DNA of 64,000 nt, from contig NZ_CP141212.1 in assembly GCF_035610345.1 (NCBI RefSeq), forward strand, positions 2,237,976-2,301,975. The letters are read 5' to 3'. Made by a program: the position numbers and the translations under genes. Of the stretch, positions 63,693 through 64,000 are shown piece after piece (the stretch's first letter is position 1; each line of letters starts with the position of its first letter). Below the pieces are notes generated by a model. It was not told the DNA's origin and ran no database searches. It worked only from the letters and a program-made list of their open reading frames with translations. The stretch comes from Sinorhizobium meliloti. Lineage in GTDB: Bacteria > Pseudomonadota > Alphaproteobacteria > Rhizobiales > Rhizobiaceae.

Positions 63693-64000
63693 TTATCCCT
63701 TCACCGCACCGAGCGACAGGCCTTCGACGAGGTAGCGCTGAGCGTAGAGTGCGAGTGCGAGCGTCGGCGTGATCGAGAGCACGATCGCGGCGGCGATCTG
63801 GCCGTACTGGATGCCCGAGGCCGTGACGAATGCCAGCGCGCCGACTGTCACCGGCTGCTTGTCCGCGGACGCCAGCACCAGGGCGAAAACGAAATTGTTC
63901 CAGGCGAAGATGAAGGCGAGCAGACCGGCCGCTGCGATCCCGGGACCTGCCAGCGGCAGGGCGATCTTGCGGAACGTCGAAAACCAGGAGTGGCCGGCGA
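63693..64000 (-). CDS. ABC transporter permease, polyol importer (5' end outside window)
   Basis: C-terminal part of a CUT1-type inner-membrane permease, reading leftward from beyond the window edge. The visible stretch has FSTFRKIALPLAGPGIAA (end of the EAA loop region), hydrophobic helices and a C-terminal YLVEGLSLGAVKG with TAA stop at 63693. It lies four bases before the degenerate-ATPase gene start. At least one more permease and a binding protein should lie to the right. Confidence 0.88.
   Translation of the reverse strand, partial: AGHSWFSTFRKIALPLAGPGIAAAGLLAFIFAWNNFVFALVLASADKQPVTVGALAFVTASGIQYGQIAAAIVLSITPTLALALYAQRYLVEGLSLGAVKG

Overview
The window is high-GC alphaproteobacterial DNA and looks like a chromosomal stretch of Sinorhizobium (Ensifer), at or close to S. 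meliloti. The evidence is gene content: btaA-btaB, a pyrophosphate-type phosphofructokinase, metF next to an ArsR-methyltransferase gene, a lone riboswitch-controlled ribH2, and an erythritol-type polyol locus with rpiB, tpiB, eryR, eryC, eryB and eryA homologues. Rhizobial intergenic palindromes of the RIME/ABC kind also occur. I see no tRNA, rRNA, CRISPR array, prophage or complete insertion sequence.

Region 1 (1-24.7 kb) is mostly housekeeping and envelope functions. It has six cell-wall enzymes (two SLT transglycosylases, an amidase, a GH25 muramidase, an MltB-type transglycosylase and an L,D-transpeptidase), PPi-PFK, a LysE exporter, a serine beta-lactamase-like hydrolase, betaine-lipid synthesis (btaAB), two DMT transporters, metF with its ArsR-like neighbour, EttA, an RNase T2 homologue with an altered active site, a ThDP enzyme, a small phosphatase-like protein and an aldose-epimerase-like protein. 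A 25-residue membrane peptide gene lies at 12818-12895.

Region 2 (24.9-40.3 kb) is about nitrogenous and organic substrates. It holds an FAD amine-oxidase-like gene, an orphan ParA, and a minus-strand cluster of iron alcohol dehydrogenase, aldehyde dehydrogenase, glutamine-synthetase-like ligase, TRAP transporter and N-formylglutamate-amidohydrolase-like protein. This set fits an import and gamma-glutamylation route for an amino alcohol or amine. A divergent RpiR regulator and a Pot/Fbp-like ABC transporter follow.

Region 3 (40.4-50.2 kb) holds the FMN riboswitch with ribH2, an AraC regulator with a TonB-dependent siderophore receptor, and a Ugp-like ABC importer ending in a TIM-barrel isomerase/epimerase gene.

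Region 4 (50.3-64.0 kb, all minus strand, mostly overlapping genes) is the polyol locus. An ABC importer with two different ATPases, one with degenerate catalytic motifs, comes first. EryA kinase, a 2-hydroxyacid dehydrogenase, a FucA-type aldolase, EryB, a second class II aldolase, a second FGGY kinase, a HAD phosphatase, EryC, EryR, TpiB/EryH and RpiB/EryI follow. The Ery enzymes together convert erythritol to D-erythrose 4-phosphate, and the additional enzymes point to further pentitol substrates. The window cuts a transglycosylase gene at its left end and a permease gene at its right end.
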